A stretch of 5,877 bases of DNA from Parvularcula sp039033795. GTDB lineage: Bacteria; Pseudomonadota; Alphaproteobacteria; Caulobacterales; Parvularculaceae. This document shows positions 5,598 through 5,877 of the stretch, piece by piece. Each line of letters opens with the position of its first letter. Position 1 is the first letter of the stretch. Made by a program: the position numbers and the translations under genes. The DNA is taken from assembly GCA_039033795.1 (NCBI GenBank), contig JBCCBY010000198.1, positions 1-5,877 of the forward strand. The letters are read 5' to 3'. The notes under the pieces are model-generated. The model did no database searches. It was not told the DNA's origin and saw nothing but the letters and a program-made list of their open reading frames with translations.

Positions 5598-5877
5598 ATG
5601 ACGGAATTGCGATCCTTATGCGTTTATTGCGGCAGCCGTGCTGGCAATGAGCCAAGTTTTTCCGATACGGCGGTGGAGCTGGGGCGCCTTACAGCCAAAG
5701 CCGGTGTTCGGCTGATCTATGGTGGCGGCGACCGCGGTTTGATGGGTGCAACGGCCAGCGCAGCGCGGGATGAAGGCGGCGATGTTCTCGGCATCATTCC
5801 CACCTTCATCACAGCGACCGAGGGACTTCTCGACGGGATCCCCGTGATCGAAGTCGAAACCATGCATGAGCGAAAGA
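5598..5877 (+). CDS. LOG-family protein (cytokinin riboside 5'-monophosphate phosphoribohydrolase-like), N-terminal 93 residues
   Basis: The frame runs from ATG 5598 to the right edge, about half of a usual 180-200-residue protein. It shows the Rossmann-like TIGR00730/LOG signatures: LCVYCGSRAG (residues 7-16), LIYGGGDRGLMGATA (39-53), GGDVLGIIPTFI (60-71) and the beginning of the MHERK active-site motif (89-93). The catalytic PGGxGTxxE motif would lie beyond the window and cannot be verified. LOG proteins cleave nucleoside 5'-monophosphates to free base and ribose 5-phosphate. Plant and some bacterial members make free cytokinins; most bacterial members are of uncertain physiological role and are often mislabelled lysine decarboxylases. 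The gene is divergent from the LysM gene and shows no sign of shared function with it. Confidence 0.92.
   Translation, partial: MTELRSLCVYCGSRAGNEPSFSDTAVELGRLTAKAGVRLIYGGGDRGLMGATASAARDEGGDVLGIIPTFITATEGLLDGIPVIEVETMHERK

Overview
The window looks like a chromosomal housekeeping stretch of an alphaproteobacterium. The evidence is a long-form S9 and an L13 with an extended C-terminus in the order rplM-rpsI, an alphaproteobacterial-type COX15/CtaA heme A synthase, a DUF2842 small membrane protein, and a truncated secreted protein with the 'FGDDSS...DGECDDPRF' motif that I associate with this class. Family or genus cannot be fixed from the sequence; Rhodobacterales, Hyphomonadales and Parvularculales are all plausible.

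Layout, left to right. (1) 1-174, minus: start of a small secreted protein, cut by the left edge. (2) 354-380: strong rho-independent terminator closing the ribosomal operon. (3) 408-917 rpsI and 935-1417 rplM, minus, an operon with a 17-nt gap. (4) 1418-1636: divergent intergenic region with an 18-bp inverted repeat almost midway between rplM and the next gene. (5) 1637-2713, plus: lipoprotein of unknown function, probably beta-propeller-like. (6) 2649-3728, minus: ctaA, overlapping the lipoprotein gene tail-to-tail by 65 bp. (7) 3785-3988, plus: DUF2842 membrane protein, divergent from ctaA. (8) 3990-4484, minus: GNAT acetyltransferase, whose stop lies one base from the DUF2842 stop. (9) 4580-5518, minus: membrane-anchored LysM protein with two Ig-like repeats. 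(10) 5598-5877, plus: start of a LOG-family phosphoribohydrolase, cut by the right edge.

The genes serve unrelated functions: translation (L13, S9), respiratory heme A biosynthesis (CtaA), envelope (lipoprotein, LysM protein, DUF2842), small-molecule acetylation and nucleotide/cytokinin-type metabolism. Gene packing is very tight and strand-alternating, with few recognisable terminators. I saw no mobile element, CRISPR array, tRNA, rRNA or defence-type cassette, and no convincing new multi-gene system. The points most worth a second look are two similar 6-6-6 inverted repeats, the ctaA/lipoprotein coding overlap, and the duplicated domain in the LysM protein.
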